The notes under the pieces: generated by a model
Databases searched by the model: none
What the model saw: only the letters and a program-made list of their open reading frames with translations
Told to the model about the DNA's origin: nothing
In this document: one piece after another, positions 7,583 through 15,247 of the stretch
Numbering within the stretch: the stretch's first letter is position 1
How the letters are laid out: every line of letters starts with the position of its first letter
Assembly (NCBI RefSeq): GCF_032917945.1
Contig: NZ_CP136624.1
Coordinates: 5,890,001 to 5,954,000 of the forward strand
Source of the DNA: Bradyrhizobium sp. sBnM-33
Lineage (GTDB): Bacteria > Pseudomonadota > Alphaproteobacteria > Rhizobiales > Xanthobacteraceae
DNA: 64,000 bases
Reading direction: 5' to 3'
Translations under genes and position numbers: made by a program

Positions 7583-8131
7583 TTACTGGATGAATTCACC
7601 GCATTTCTGAACCGCGGCCTCAGTGGCGCCCCAAGGCATGATCGGCACTGAGGAAGTGGAGTTTTTGGGTGAACCTTCGATCAGTTTGTCCGAATAGACC
7701 ATGTAGACCAGCACGTTGCGCTTGGCGTCGCAGCCGCGAACAATCTGCATCTTCTTGAAGAACAGCGAGCGGCGCTGCCGGAACATGTCGTCGCCCTGCT
7801 CCAGTCTATGCTTGAACTTGATCGGGCCGATCTGGCGGCACGCAAGCGAAATATCCGAGACCTCCTCGGCAAGTCCGAGCCAGCCCTTGAAGCCGCCCTT
7901 TTCCGGCACCGTGAAGTGACAGGCCACCCCCTCGACCTCGGGATCGTCGAGGGCGTAGGTGGCGAGCTTGTCGTTGGGGCTCAGCCATTTGAAGACGGTC
8001 GAGCGGCGAAAGATCAGGTCGGGCTCGTCCGCGGCCGACGCCGGACCTGCCTGCCAAAATGTCAGCGCGAGCACCACCAAGGCCAGACTTCTCCACTTCC
8101 TGTCACACTTAACGATGGCCTTGGATGTCAT
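7583..8131 (-). CDS. creA: CreA family periplasmic protein
   Basis: A 182-residue protein with a signal peptide (RSLALVVLALTFWQAGPASA) and the CreA domain: the segments DDPEVEGVACHFTVPEKGG, LAEEVSDISLACRQIG, MQIVRGCDAKRNVLVYMVYS and SVPIMPWG are diagnostic. CreA is widespread in proteobacteria, lies in the cre locus of Escherichia coli, and has no firmly assigned biochemical role. Length and motifs are complete, with four Cys in the mature part probably forming disulfides. The gene stands alone, divergent from the L,D-transpeptidase gene. Confidence 0.9.
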   Translation of the reverse strand: MTSKAIVKCDRKWRSLALVVLALTFWQAGPASAADEPDLIFRRSTVFKWLSPNDKLATYALDDPEVEGVACHFTVPEKGGFKGWLGLAEEVSDISLACRQIGPIKFKHRLEQGDDMFRQRRSLFFKKMQIVRGCDAKRNVLVYMVYSDKLIEGSPKNSTSSVPIMPWGATEAAVQKCGEFIQ

Positions 8132-8397
8132 TGATATCTCCGCTGAAGGGCTCAGCGTCTATGTAGTGGCGGAAGGCCGCACAGGAAGACTGCCGGAGGA
8201 TTTGGAAGGCCGCAGTACTGCCTTATGGATGGCGTCTGATTGAGCAGGCGCCGTTTAACGGAATGTGAGGCTTTTTTGCTACGATTGGGGCGAAAAAGCG
8301 CTGCAATTAGAAGGCCTATGCTGGTGAACGCTTTTCGCCTCTGCGACAACCAACCGATTAGCAGGACGGTACAGTCGAGTATCTGGATTTGAGGATT

Positions 8398-10044
8398 ATG
8401 CGCGTGAGCGGGCATCGAGCTTTCAGTGCGAGTATTGCGGGCGCGACGATTTCGAAACGGCGATTTTGGCAGATTGCGATGTTGACCGCGGCCGGCACCG
8501 TCGCCGCCGCTTCCCAGGCCGATGCCGCCGCCATGTTCTACTGGCAGGATTCCGACCCCGGCTATTATTACCGGCCGATACCGACGGTGCAGCCGCGCAA
8601 GCCGAAGGTGCGCCGGCCGTCAGCCAAGACCGAAGCCGCCATCAAGGAAACCAACGCCAAGCCGCAGGGGCCGCTGATCATCGCGGTCTCGATCGAGCAG
8701 CAGAAGGTCCGCGTCTACGACGCCAATGGGCTGTTCGCTGAAAGCCCGGTGTCGACAGGCATGAAGGGTCATTCGACCCCGATGGGCGTGTTCAGCATCA
8801 TCCAGAAGCACAAGATGCACCGCTCCAACATCTACAGCGGCGCGCCGATGCCTTACATGCAGCGCATCACCTGGTCGGGCATCGCGCTGCATGCCGGCGT
8901 GTTGCCCGGCTATCCGGCGTCGCACGGCTGCATTCGCATGCCGACGACCTTTGCCATAAAGATGTGGAACTGGACCCGGATGGGGGCGCGCGTCATCATC
9001 ACGCCCGGCCAGATCACGCCTGCCAGTTTCTCGCACCCGTTGCTGGTGACGCAGAAAGTCGTCCCGCCGCCGCTCATCGCAGACGATCCCGCGAGCGATG
9101 CGCCCGCGGTGAAGGGCGACAAGGGCGCGGACGCAGGCCATGCGGAGCCAAGTCTCGAACTCCGATCGACCGTCGGCCACGCTGCGCCGTTGCGCGAACG
9201 GACCCACACGGCGGATGCCGGCAGCGCGCTGCCGACGAGCGCCGTCGCGACCATGTCCGACGCAACGCCGTCTGCAGCCAAGGTCCAGCCTTTCAGCGAT
9301 ACGTCGATCGCGGAGGCAAAGGCGGACGCGCCTAAATCCGAGCCAGCTATCTCGGCATCTGGCGAGCCCACGACCGCAGCGATTGCCAATGTGGAGCCAG
9401 CCAAAGTTGAGGCGCCGAAGCTCGAACAGACCAAAAACGCCGACAAGCCTGCCGAGCCCGTCAAGGCGGTCGCTGATACACCGGCTGCGTCGGTTGTTGC
9501 GCCTGAGGTTAAGAAGGATACCGCACGTCTGCCCGGTGCGGAGAAGGCCGCCAGGGCCGAGCCACCCAGGCGTCCCGGCCAGATCGCGGTGTTCGTCAGC
9601 CGCAAGGACTCCAAGCTGTACGTCCGCGAGAATTTCAAGCCGCAGTTCGATTTGCCGGTGACGATTGCGCCGAGCGACCGGCCGCTGGGCACGCACGTCT
9701 TTACCGTCGCGGCCGACAAGAACGACCCCAACGTGTTGCGCTGGTCGGTGGTCTCGCTGCCGGTTGCGGCCCGCAACGCTGCGCGAATCGAGAGCACCGA
9801 TCGTGCCGCCCAGCGCGGCAGGATGGCCGGCGCAGCGCCCAGCGAGGTAAAGCTGCTGCCGGCGGCAAGCAGTCCGGCGGAGGCGCTGGACCGCATCGCC
9901 GTCGCTCCCGAGGTGATTGCGCGGATCGCCGAGATGCTGACCACCGGCAGCTCGATCGTGGTGTCCGATCACGGCATCAACACGGGCGGCGAAACCGGCG
10001 AAGGCACCGACTTCATCGTCCCGCTGCGCATGGTCCAGCCATAA
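8398..10044 (+). CDS. L,D-transpeptidase with YkuD domain, long linker and degenerate second domain
   Basis: A 548-residue exported protein. Residues about 22-44 are a signal sequence. The YkuD domain (about 92-205) carries the catalytic motif SHGCIRMP with Cys178 and the upstream His165 (GIALHAGV); such enzymes make 3-3 peptidoglycan cross-links or anchor proteins to the wall. A low-complexity Ala/Lys/Glu/Pro linker of roughly 190 residues follows. The C-terminal part (AVFVSRKDSKLYV, then PLGTHVFTV and a final GEGTDFIVPL) looks like a second YkuD domain that lacks the HGC motif. A TTG at 8389 would add three residues; the ATG at 8398 is preferred. Confidence 0.88.
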   Translation: MRVSGHRAFSASIAGATISKRRFWQIAMLTAAGTVAAASQADAAAMFYWQDSDPGYYYRPIPTVQPRKPKVRRPSAKTEAAIKETNAKPQGPLIIAVSIEQQKVRVYDANGLFAESPVSTGMKGHSTPMGVFSIIQKHKMHRSNIYSGAPMPYMQRITWSGIALHAGVLPGYPASHGCIRMPTTFAIKMWNWTRMGARVIITPGQITPASFSHPLLVTQKVVPPPLIADDPASDAPAVKGDKGADAGHAEPSLELRSTVGHAAPLRERTHTADAGSALPTSAVATMSDATPSAAKVQPFSDTSIAEAKADAPKSEPAISASGEPTTAAIANVEPAKVEAPKLEQTKNADKPAEPVKAVADTPAASVVAPEVKKDTARLPGAEKAARAEPPRRPGQIAVFVSRKDSKLYVRENFKPQFDLPVTIAPSDRPLGTHVFTVAADKNDPNVLRWSVVSLPVAARNAARIESTDRAAQRGRMAGAAPSEVKLLPAASSPAEALDRIAVAPEVIARIAEMLTTGSSIVVSDHGINTGGETGEGTDFIVPLRMVQP

Positions 10045-10116
10045 CGGCTTGTTGAGGGGCGAATGCTTGCGCCTTGCGCTATGCTTGGTGCGGTTGGACG
10101 CAGCCCGAGGCTTTTC

Positions 10117-10689
10117 ATGATGGACCGCAGGAGCGTGATGACCGCGGCGTTGGCCGCGGTCGCAGGCATGGCCTCGAGCAGGCAATCCCTGGCGCAGGCC
10201 GGCATGAGCCGGATCACGGCTTACGCGTTTTCGTTTCCGGGATTGGCCGGCGGCGACATCAGGCTTTCCGAATTTGCCGGCCGGCCGATCCTGATCGTCA
10301 ACACCGCTTCGCTCTGCGGCTTCACCCCGCAATATGGCGGCCTGCAGGAATTGTGGACGGAGTTCGGTGGCCGCGGGCTGATGATCGTCGGCGTTCCCTC
10401 CAACGATTTCGGCGCCCAGGAGCCGGGCGGCGCGATCGAAATCACCGCGACGGCACAGAGCCATCACGTCACCTTTCCGATCGCCGCGAAGGCCGTCGTC
10501 AAGGGACCGAACGCGCATCCGTTTTACAAATGGGCGGCAGAGGCGCGGCCGAAGGATGTTCCACGCTGGAACTTCCACAAATACCTGATCGGCCGCGACG
10601 GCCACATCGCCGACGTCTTCCCGCAATCCGTCGACCCCGTGGATTCACGGGTAAGGACCGCCATCACACGGGCACTCGCCGACTCCTGA
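10117..10689 (+). CDS. Exported glutathione peroxidase-family protein
   Basis: A 190-residue thiol peroxidase with the core motif NTASLCGFTPQYGGLQEL (peroxidatic Cys67) and a later RWNFHKYLI that supplies the conserved Trp-Asn. In place of the usual NQF motif the protein reads SNDFGAQEPG, so the conserved Gln is Asp, a variant I know from other bacterial members. The N-terminus (MMDRRSVMTAALAAVAGMAS and a cleavage site near LAQA) suggests export, perhaps by Tat given the twin Arg, which is less common for this family. An upstream ATG at 10063 is in frame but would precede the signal sequence. Confidence 0.88.
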   Translation: MMDRRSVMTAALAAVAGMASSRQSLAQAGMSRITAYAFSFPGLAGGDIRLSEFAGRPILIVNTASLCGFTPQYGGLQELWTEFGGRGLMIVGVPSNDFGAQEPGGAIEITATAQSHHVTFPIAAKAVVKGPNAHPFYKWAAEARPKDVPRWNFHKYLIGRDGHIADVFPQSVDPVDSRVRTAITRALADS

Positions 10690-10844
10690 ATTAACCCGAT
10701 CGAGGACAAATCGGCTGGGGGTCGTGACAGCCGTTGCGTTGGCGCGCCCCCTCCATCTAAGGTACCGTCCGTTAACGGATGGAGGCAGACCGGACCACGG
10801 CAAAAGCCGCGACCCGGGAGCGGGATTCGAACAAGGAAAGCAAG

Positions 10845-11786
10845 ATGCGCATTCGGGCAGGGATGATTTTTGCTGGCGCGATTTCGCTGCTGGCATCGAG
10901 CGCAGCGTGGTCGCAGACACCACCCGCCAAAGGCGTAGCCGCTCCGCAGGCGGCTCCAGCACCGATCCCTGCAGCGGCGCCCGCCCCCACCCGTCCTCCT
11001 TGTAACAATCCCAACGCACTCGGCATCGGCCGCACCGTCGAGATCGACACGACCGGCGGTCCCGGCTTCGGCTTCGAGCATTTCAAGGAGCTCGACTTCC
11101 TTCGCGACAAGGAGGTGGTGCTGACCTTCGACGACGGCCCGTGGCCGGTGAATACGCCTGCGGTCCTGAAGACACTCGCGGAGGAATGCACCACCGGCAT
11201 CTTCTTCCCGATCGGCAAGCACGCCACCTACTATCCCGAAATCCTCAAGCAGGTGATGGCGGCCGGCCACTCGATCGGATCGCACACCTGGTCGCATGCC
11301 GCCCTCGTCAACAAGAAGCTGAACGAGCAGCAGCGCAAGGATGAAATCGAAAAGGGTTTTAGTGCCGTGAAATGGGCGCTCGGCGGCAAGGCGCCGGCGC
11401 CGTTCTTCCGCTTCCCCGCGCTGCAGCACCCGCCGGAGATGGTCACCTATCTTGGCGAGCGCAACATCGGGATTTTCTCCTGCGATCTCGATTCCTTCGA
11501 CTTCAAGGCGAGCAAGGCGCAGACGATCATCGACACCGTGATGCGCAAGGTCGAGAAGAACGGCAAGGGCATCATCCTGATGCACGACTTCCAGAAGCAC
11601 ACCGCCGAAGCCCTACCCGAGCTTCTGCAGAAGCTGAAGGCCGGCGGCTACAAGGTGGTCGCGATGCGCGCCAAGACGCCGGTGCAGACGATTGCGCAAT
11701 ACGACGAGGACATCGTCAAGGACCTGAAGCTGCCGACCGTGAGTGCGCGTCCGGTTTCCAGCGTCGTGCAGACGATCTCGGAATAA
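10845..11786 (+). CDS. Secreted polysaccharide deacetylase (NodB homology domain)
   Basis: A 313-residue protein with a signal peptide (GMIFAGAISLLASSAAWSQ), an Ala/Pro-rich spacer, then a carbohydrate esterase 4 domain. Motif 1 is LTFDDGPWPVNTPAVL (Asp96, Asp97), motif 2 GSHTWSHAAL (His147, His151), motif 3 FFRFPA, and a late motif GIILMHDF carries the catalytic His. These zinc enzymes remove N- or O-acetyl groups from chitin-like or peptidoglycan glycans. The start at 10845 follows a GGAAAG ribosome-binding site. It is followed at 18 bases by a reductase-like gene and may be co-transcribed with it. This is not a nodulation nodB: no nod box or nod neighbours are present. Confidence 0.9.
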   Translation: MRIRAGMIFAGAISLLASSAAWSQTPPAKGVAAPQAAPAPIPAAAPAPTRPPCNNPNALGIGRTVEIDTTGGPGFGFEHFKELDFLRDKEVVLTFDDGPWPVNTPAVLKTLAEECTTGIFFPIGKHATYYPEILKQVMAAGHSIGSHTWSHAALVNKKLNEQQRKDEIEKGFSAVKWALGGKAPAPFFRFPALQHPPEMVTYLGERNIGIFSCDLDSFDFKASKAQTIIDTVMRKVEKNGKGIILMHDFQKHTAEALPELLQKLKAGGYKVVAMRAKTPVQTIAQYDEDIVKDLKLPTVSARPVSSVVQTISE

Positions 11787-11804
11787 CGCGGCGCGACACG
11801 CCCC

Positions 11805-12362
11805 GTGCCGGCGCTGCGCATCGAAGGCTATGTCATCGTCTCCGCGGACGGCATGCTGGCGGACGCGCGCAACGTCATGCCGGAGGAATTGAAGTTCGAG
11901 GGCGACAAGGCGTTTTTCACCGCCGCCCTCGACCGCGCCGATCTGATCCTGCACGGCCGCAATTCCTACGAGGACCAGCCGAATTCGCCGCGGCGCAAGC
12001 GTGTCATCCTGACGCGAAAGATAGACGCGATCGGGCCCGATCCGTCCAATCCGAAAGCTACGCTGTGGAATCCCGCGGGCGCTTCGTTCGAAGCCGCCTG
12101 CCATCATGCAGGCGTGGATACTGGCACCGTGGCCGTAATCGGCGGCCCCGGCGTGTTCGGCATGTTCATGGACCGCTACGACGTGTTCTGGCTTTCGCTA
12201 GCGCCGCACGTCCGGCTACCCGGAGGCGAACCCTGTTTCCCCGGAGTCCCAGCCCGCTCGCCGCAGGAAATCCTCGCCGAGCACGGGCTGCGCGCCGGCG
12301 AGCCTCAGATGCTTGATGCAGCGCATGACGTCACCGTCACGCCGTGGCGGCGCGGCGCGTAG
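11805..12362 (+). CDS. Dihydrofolate reductase-like / RibD C-terminal domain protein
   Basis: A 185-residue protein starting at a GTG 18 bases after the deacetylase gene. The fold signature is that of the DHFR/RibD-C superfamily: GYVIVSADGMLAD at the start, DLILHGRNSYE in the middle and VAVIGGPGVFGMFMDRYD for the nucleotide-binding loop. Members are NADPH-dependent reductases; substrates vary and none can be named here. The substrate-side residues differ from true DHFR, which has WAMPADL. Same-strand closeness suggests an operon with the preceding gene, though no functional link is apparent. Confidence 0.78.
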   Translation: MPALRIEGYVIVSADGMLADARNVMPEELKFEGDKAFFTAALDRADLILHGRNSYEDQPNSPRRKRVILTRKIDAIGPDPSNPKATLWNPAGASFEAACHHAGVDTGTVAVIGGPGVFGMFMDRYDVFWLSLAPHVRLPGGEPCFPGVPARSPQEILAEHGLRAGEPQMLDAAHDVTVTPWRRGA

Positions 12363-12422
12363 CGGTGAAAATCCAACCAAGGCGGAATGTTGGTCCCGAC
12401 CTTTGGTGGATGTTGAGAGCCG

Positions 12423-13243
12423 CTACCGGGCTGGTCCAGCTCGCGCAGTCACGATCCAGACGGACGCCAAGAGCTGCACCCTGGAGGGGTCGCCCAAGGC
12501 TGCTAGCGCCGCACGCAATGGAGGCTCGGCCGTCGCTCGCAGCGCGGGGTTCTCGCGAACGATCTTTCCGAGCGGCCCCACTTTCAGAAGCACCGAAGTC
12601 ATCGCATCGAGATCGCCGCTCGATACCTTTTCATCATGCGATTGGATGATGACCTCGCTGAACCCAGCCGCCTCAAGTGTGCGGCGGATGTGTTCGGGAT
12701 CAGCGAAACTGAACGGACTCTCGTCCACGGTCGACTGGAGCCCCGCTGCCGAAAGCGGAAGGTGATCCAGCTCGTTCTCCTGGAGGGAACGCCAACAACT
12801 AAACGCCAGCGCACCTGACGGCTTCAGAATTCTACGGAAGTTGGCGAAAGCCGCGACCGGATCGCCGAAGGTCATCAACCGAATCGAGAGAACACGGCGT
12901 CCGCACTCTCAGACGGCAATTCCAAGGACTGAGCGTCTGCCTGGATCAACCTCACTTGGCTGAGTGGCCCGGTCCTCCGCTTGGCGATTTTAAGGAGCAA
13001 CGGGGCCACGTCCACCCCGATCACTTGCCCTTCAGTTCCGACCCGCTCAGCGAGCTGGATAAGGGTCTGCCCTGCTCCGCACCCGATATCGACGACAATG
13101 TCTCCCATACCGAGACTCAGGGCTTCGATGGCCTTCAGCCCCAAGGGAGAAAGCTGGAGGTCAATTAGCGCATATGCCTCGGCCCACGCCTTTGCGTGGA
13201 GGAGCTCCGAAGACGCGATGTTCGCTAAACCTTGGCCAGGCAT
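12423..13243 (-). pseudogene. Class I SAM-dependent methyltransferase, frameshifted
   Basis: The first part starts at about 13243 and contains the SAM motif VVDIGCGAGQTL and GQVIGVDVAPLLLKIAKRR, then LIQADAQSLELPSESADAVF, and stops right after SRFG with TGA at 12875-12877. The second part continues the same family in another frame with DPVAAFANFRRILKPSGAL and LKVGPLGKIVRENPALR. The normal join is SRFG-(V/L)-M-(x)-F-(x)-DPVAAFANF, so one base is missing at the junction GGTTGATG. The stop and a following ATG overlap (TGATG), so a reader could take them for two coupled genes, but each lacks half of the domain. Target of methylation unknown. Sequencing error cannot be excluded. Confidence 0.75.
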
Positions 13244-13452
13244 TGGAGGTCCATAGCAAGCGCGCAGGGCCACGTCTCCAGCCGACCCTGGGCCGACCCA
13301 AGCGTCAGGTCTACCACTGGATCGTAACCCTTTCGTCCAATTCGCCCCGCGCAAACCCGGCCTCCGCCAGAGATCGCTTGACAGCACGCGGGCGCGGTTC
13401 CAACCTGAAAAGAAAAAAGAAAAGCAAACATCATCATCGGGAGGACCACAAC

Positions 13453-14574
13453 ATGTTGAGGCGCGCTTCAACTATGCTTGCAGCGGTGACTCTTGGGTTC
13501 GTCACTGCTTTGACCGGGCCAGTTCAGGCCCAAACCGCCGAAAAGCCGTTAGTGCTGAAGGGTCAATCGACCCACCCTGCATCCTCGAACTTCCATCTCA
13601 TCTTCAAGCTTTGGGCCGAGACCGTCGAAAAGATGACGGCCGGACGCCTCAAGATCGAGACGCTGCCGGCGGGAGCGATCGTGCCGCCGTTCGAGGTATT
13701 CGACGCCACTTCCAAGAATGTTCTCGATGTCGGCATGGGACCGTTCGGCTACATCCTCGGCCGCAACACCGCGACCATACCGATGTCGCACGGTCCGCTC
13801 TACGGCATGGACGGCTCGGACTACTGGGCCTGGTACTATGACGGCGGCGGCATGAAGCTGCTCGACGAGTTCTATCGCGACGTCCTCAAGCTGAACGTCG
13901 TCGGCTTCCCGATCCCGACCGATTACCCGCAGGGAATGGGCTGGTTCAAGAAGGAGATCAACAGCCTGGCCGATCTCAAGGGCCTGAAGTACCGCATCTA
14001 CGGCATCGGTGCGGAAACCTACGGGCGACTCGGTGTCTCGGTTGTCACCATTCCCGGCGGCGAGATCGTGCCCGCCATGGAGCGCGGCGTGATCGAGGGC
14101 GCCGAGTGGATCAACTGCGAGGAGGACAAGAAGCTGGGTCTGCATCAGGTCGCCAAGCATTACTACACGCCGGGCATGCACGAGCCCGTCACCGGCGGCC
14201 AGTTGATGATCAACGGCGATGTCTGGAAGAAGCTCACGCCTGACCTGCAGGAGATCATCAAGGTGGCGAGCGTCTACGCCACGACCACGCGCAATTTCGC
14301 GTTCAATCGCGAGACGGCGCACGCTTGCCAGGAACTGATCAAGATGGGTGTCCAGATGCACCGTACACCCGACGAGGTCCTGAAGAACTTCCTCGACGAG
14401 TGGGAGAAGATCCAGGCCGAACACGCGGCAAAGAATCCCTTCTACAAGAAGGTGATCGACAGCCAGAAGGCCTATGCCGAACAGATCGTGCCGTTCAAGC
14501 TCTCCTGGTTCCCGCCGTACAATTTTGCCGGCGAGTATTACTGGAAGAACAAGATCTACCTGACCAAGAAGTGA
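13453..14574 (+). CDS. dctP: TRAP transporter substrate-binding protein, DctP family
   Basis: A 373-residue periplasmic solute receptor with a signal peptide (MLAAVTLGFVTALTGPVQAQ). The mature protein shows the DctP pattern: FHLIFKLWAETVEKMTAGRL, EVFDATSKNVLDVGMGPFGY, LADLKGLKYRIYGIGAETYG and PGGEIVPAMERGVIEGAEW, the last holding the substrate-carboxylate region. The sequence is nearest to the group annotated as mannitol/chloroaromatic or alpha-keto acid (TakP-like) receptors, so an organic acid is a reasonable guess but not shown. The start has a good GGGAGG 8 bases upstream. It heads a dctP-dctQ-dctM operon. Confidence 0.9.
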   Translation: MLRRASTMLAAVTLGFVTALTGPVQAQTAEKPLVLKGQSTHPASSNFHLIFKLWAETVEKMTAGRLKIETLPAGAIVPPFEVFDATSKNVLDVGMGPFGYILGRNTATIPMSHGPLYGMDGSDYWAWYYDGGGMKLLDEFYRDVLKLNVVGFPIPTDYPQGMGWFKKEINSLADLKGLKYRIYGIGAETYGRLGVSVVTIPGGEIVPAMERGVIEGAEWINCEEDKKLGLHQVAKHYYTPGMHEPVTGGQLMINGDVWKKLTPDLQEIIKVASVYATTTRNFAFNRETAHACQELIKMGVQMHRTPDEVLKNFLDEWEKIQAEHAAKNPFYKKVIDSQKAYAEQIVPFKLSWFPPYNFAGEYYWKNKIYLTKK

Positions 14575-14578
14575 TCTC

Positions 14579-14627
14579 GCTTCGCGTGTAGCGAAGCTGC
14601 TGGCGTCCGCAACTGCCGGACGCCAGC
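14579..14627 (+). terminator. Two tandem hairpins between dctP and dctQ (likely attenuator or mRNA stabiliser)
   Basis: GCTTCGC/GCGAAGC (14579-14597, loop GTGTA) is followed one base later by an 11-base perfect stem GCTGGCGTCCG/CGGACGCCAGC (14599-14627, loop of 7). No T-run follows, so this is more likely a processing or partial termination site that lowers membrane-subunit expression relative to the receptor. Confidence 0.6.
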
Positions 14628-14653
14628 ACCGCACTGCCCAAATAGGAGTGATC

Positions 14654-15247
14654 ATGTCGGCGGACACCAGCAGTGCTTCGGTGCCGGGCGATCCGGGCGG
14701 CGAATTCCCGCGCGCTTTTTACGGGATCATTCGGGCGATCGACGGCTTCACCGATGTGACCGGCAAGCTCATCGCTCTAACGATGCTGTTTTTGATGGTG
14801 ACGATCTCGTACGAGGTCGTCATGCGCTACGGATTCAACGCGCCGACCGTTTGGGTTTATGAATCGAGCTTCATGGCCAATGGTGCGGCCTTCATGCTCG
14901 GAGCCGCATATGCGCTGTTGAAAGGCGCACACGTTCGCACCGACATCTATTGGGAGAATTACTCGGAGCGAAAAAAGGGCGTCGTCGACCTGATCTCCTA
15001 TCTGCTGTTTTTCTATCCGGCCATGATCACGTTCATGCTGATCAGCATTGACGACGCCTTGCACTCCTATGACACCGGCGAACGATCGCAGGAAAGCGTT
15101 TGGCGCGCGATCATGTGGCCTTTCAGGGCCACGATCCCCTTGGCAGCCCTTCTTCTCATGATCCAGGGCGTGTCCGAGGTACTGAAGTGCTGGTACCAGA
15201 TCCAGTTCGGGCGCGAGTTCGTCCACAGAGAAAAGATCGAGATATGA
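14654..15247 (+). CDS. dctQ: TRAP transporter small permease, DctQ family
   Basis: A 197-residue membrane protein with four predicted transmembrane helices: the first about residues 35-55 (LIALTMLFLMVTISYEVVMR), then FMANGAAFMLGAAYALL, LISYLLFFYPAMITFMLIS, and the last around IPLAALLLMIQGVSEVL. The conserved NAPTVWVYE after helix 1 is typical of DctQ. A GTG at 14648 is in frame two codons upstream, but the ATG at 14654 is well spaced from AGGAG (14644-14648). Its stop overlaps the dctM start in ATGA, showing translational coupling. Confidence 0.9.
   Translation: MSADTSSASVPGDPGGEFPRAFYGIIRAIDGFTDVTGKLIALTMLFLMVTISYEVVMRYGFNAPTVWVYESSFMANGAAFMLGAAYALLKGAHVRTDIYWENYSERKKGVVDLISYLLFFYPAMITFMLISIDDALHSYDTGERSQESVWRAIMWPFRATIPLAALLLMIQGVSEVLKCWYQIQFGREFVHREKIEI

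Noticed and set aside
8620-10626. 668-codon open frame on the minus strand across the L,D-transpeptidase and glutathione peroxidase genes
   Set aside because: It runs antisense to two genes with clear domains and signal peptides; its translation is Arg/Ala/Gly-rich without any motif, as expected of a high-GC shadow.
10845-11786. Polysaccharide deacetylase as nodulation gene nodB
   Set aside because: No nod box, nodA or nodC nearby, and the protein has a signal peptide and Ala/Pro spacer unlike NodB.
11372-12316. 314-codon plus-strand frame overlapping the deacetylase and reductase-like genes
   Set aside because: It straddles two well-defined genes in another frame and shows low-complexity Arg-rich translation.
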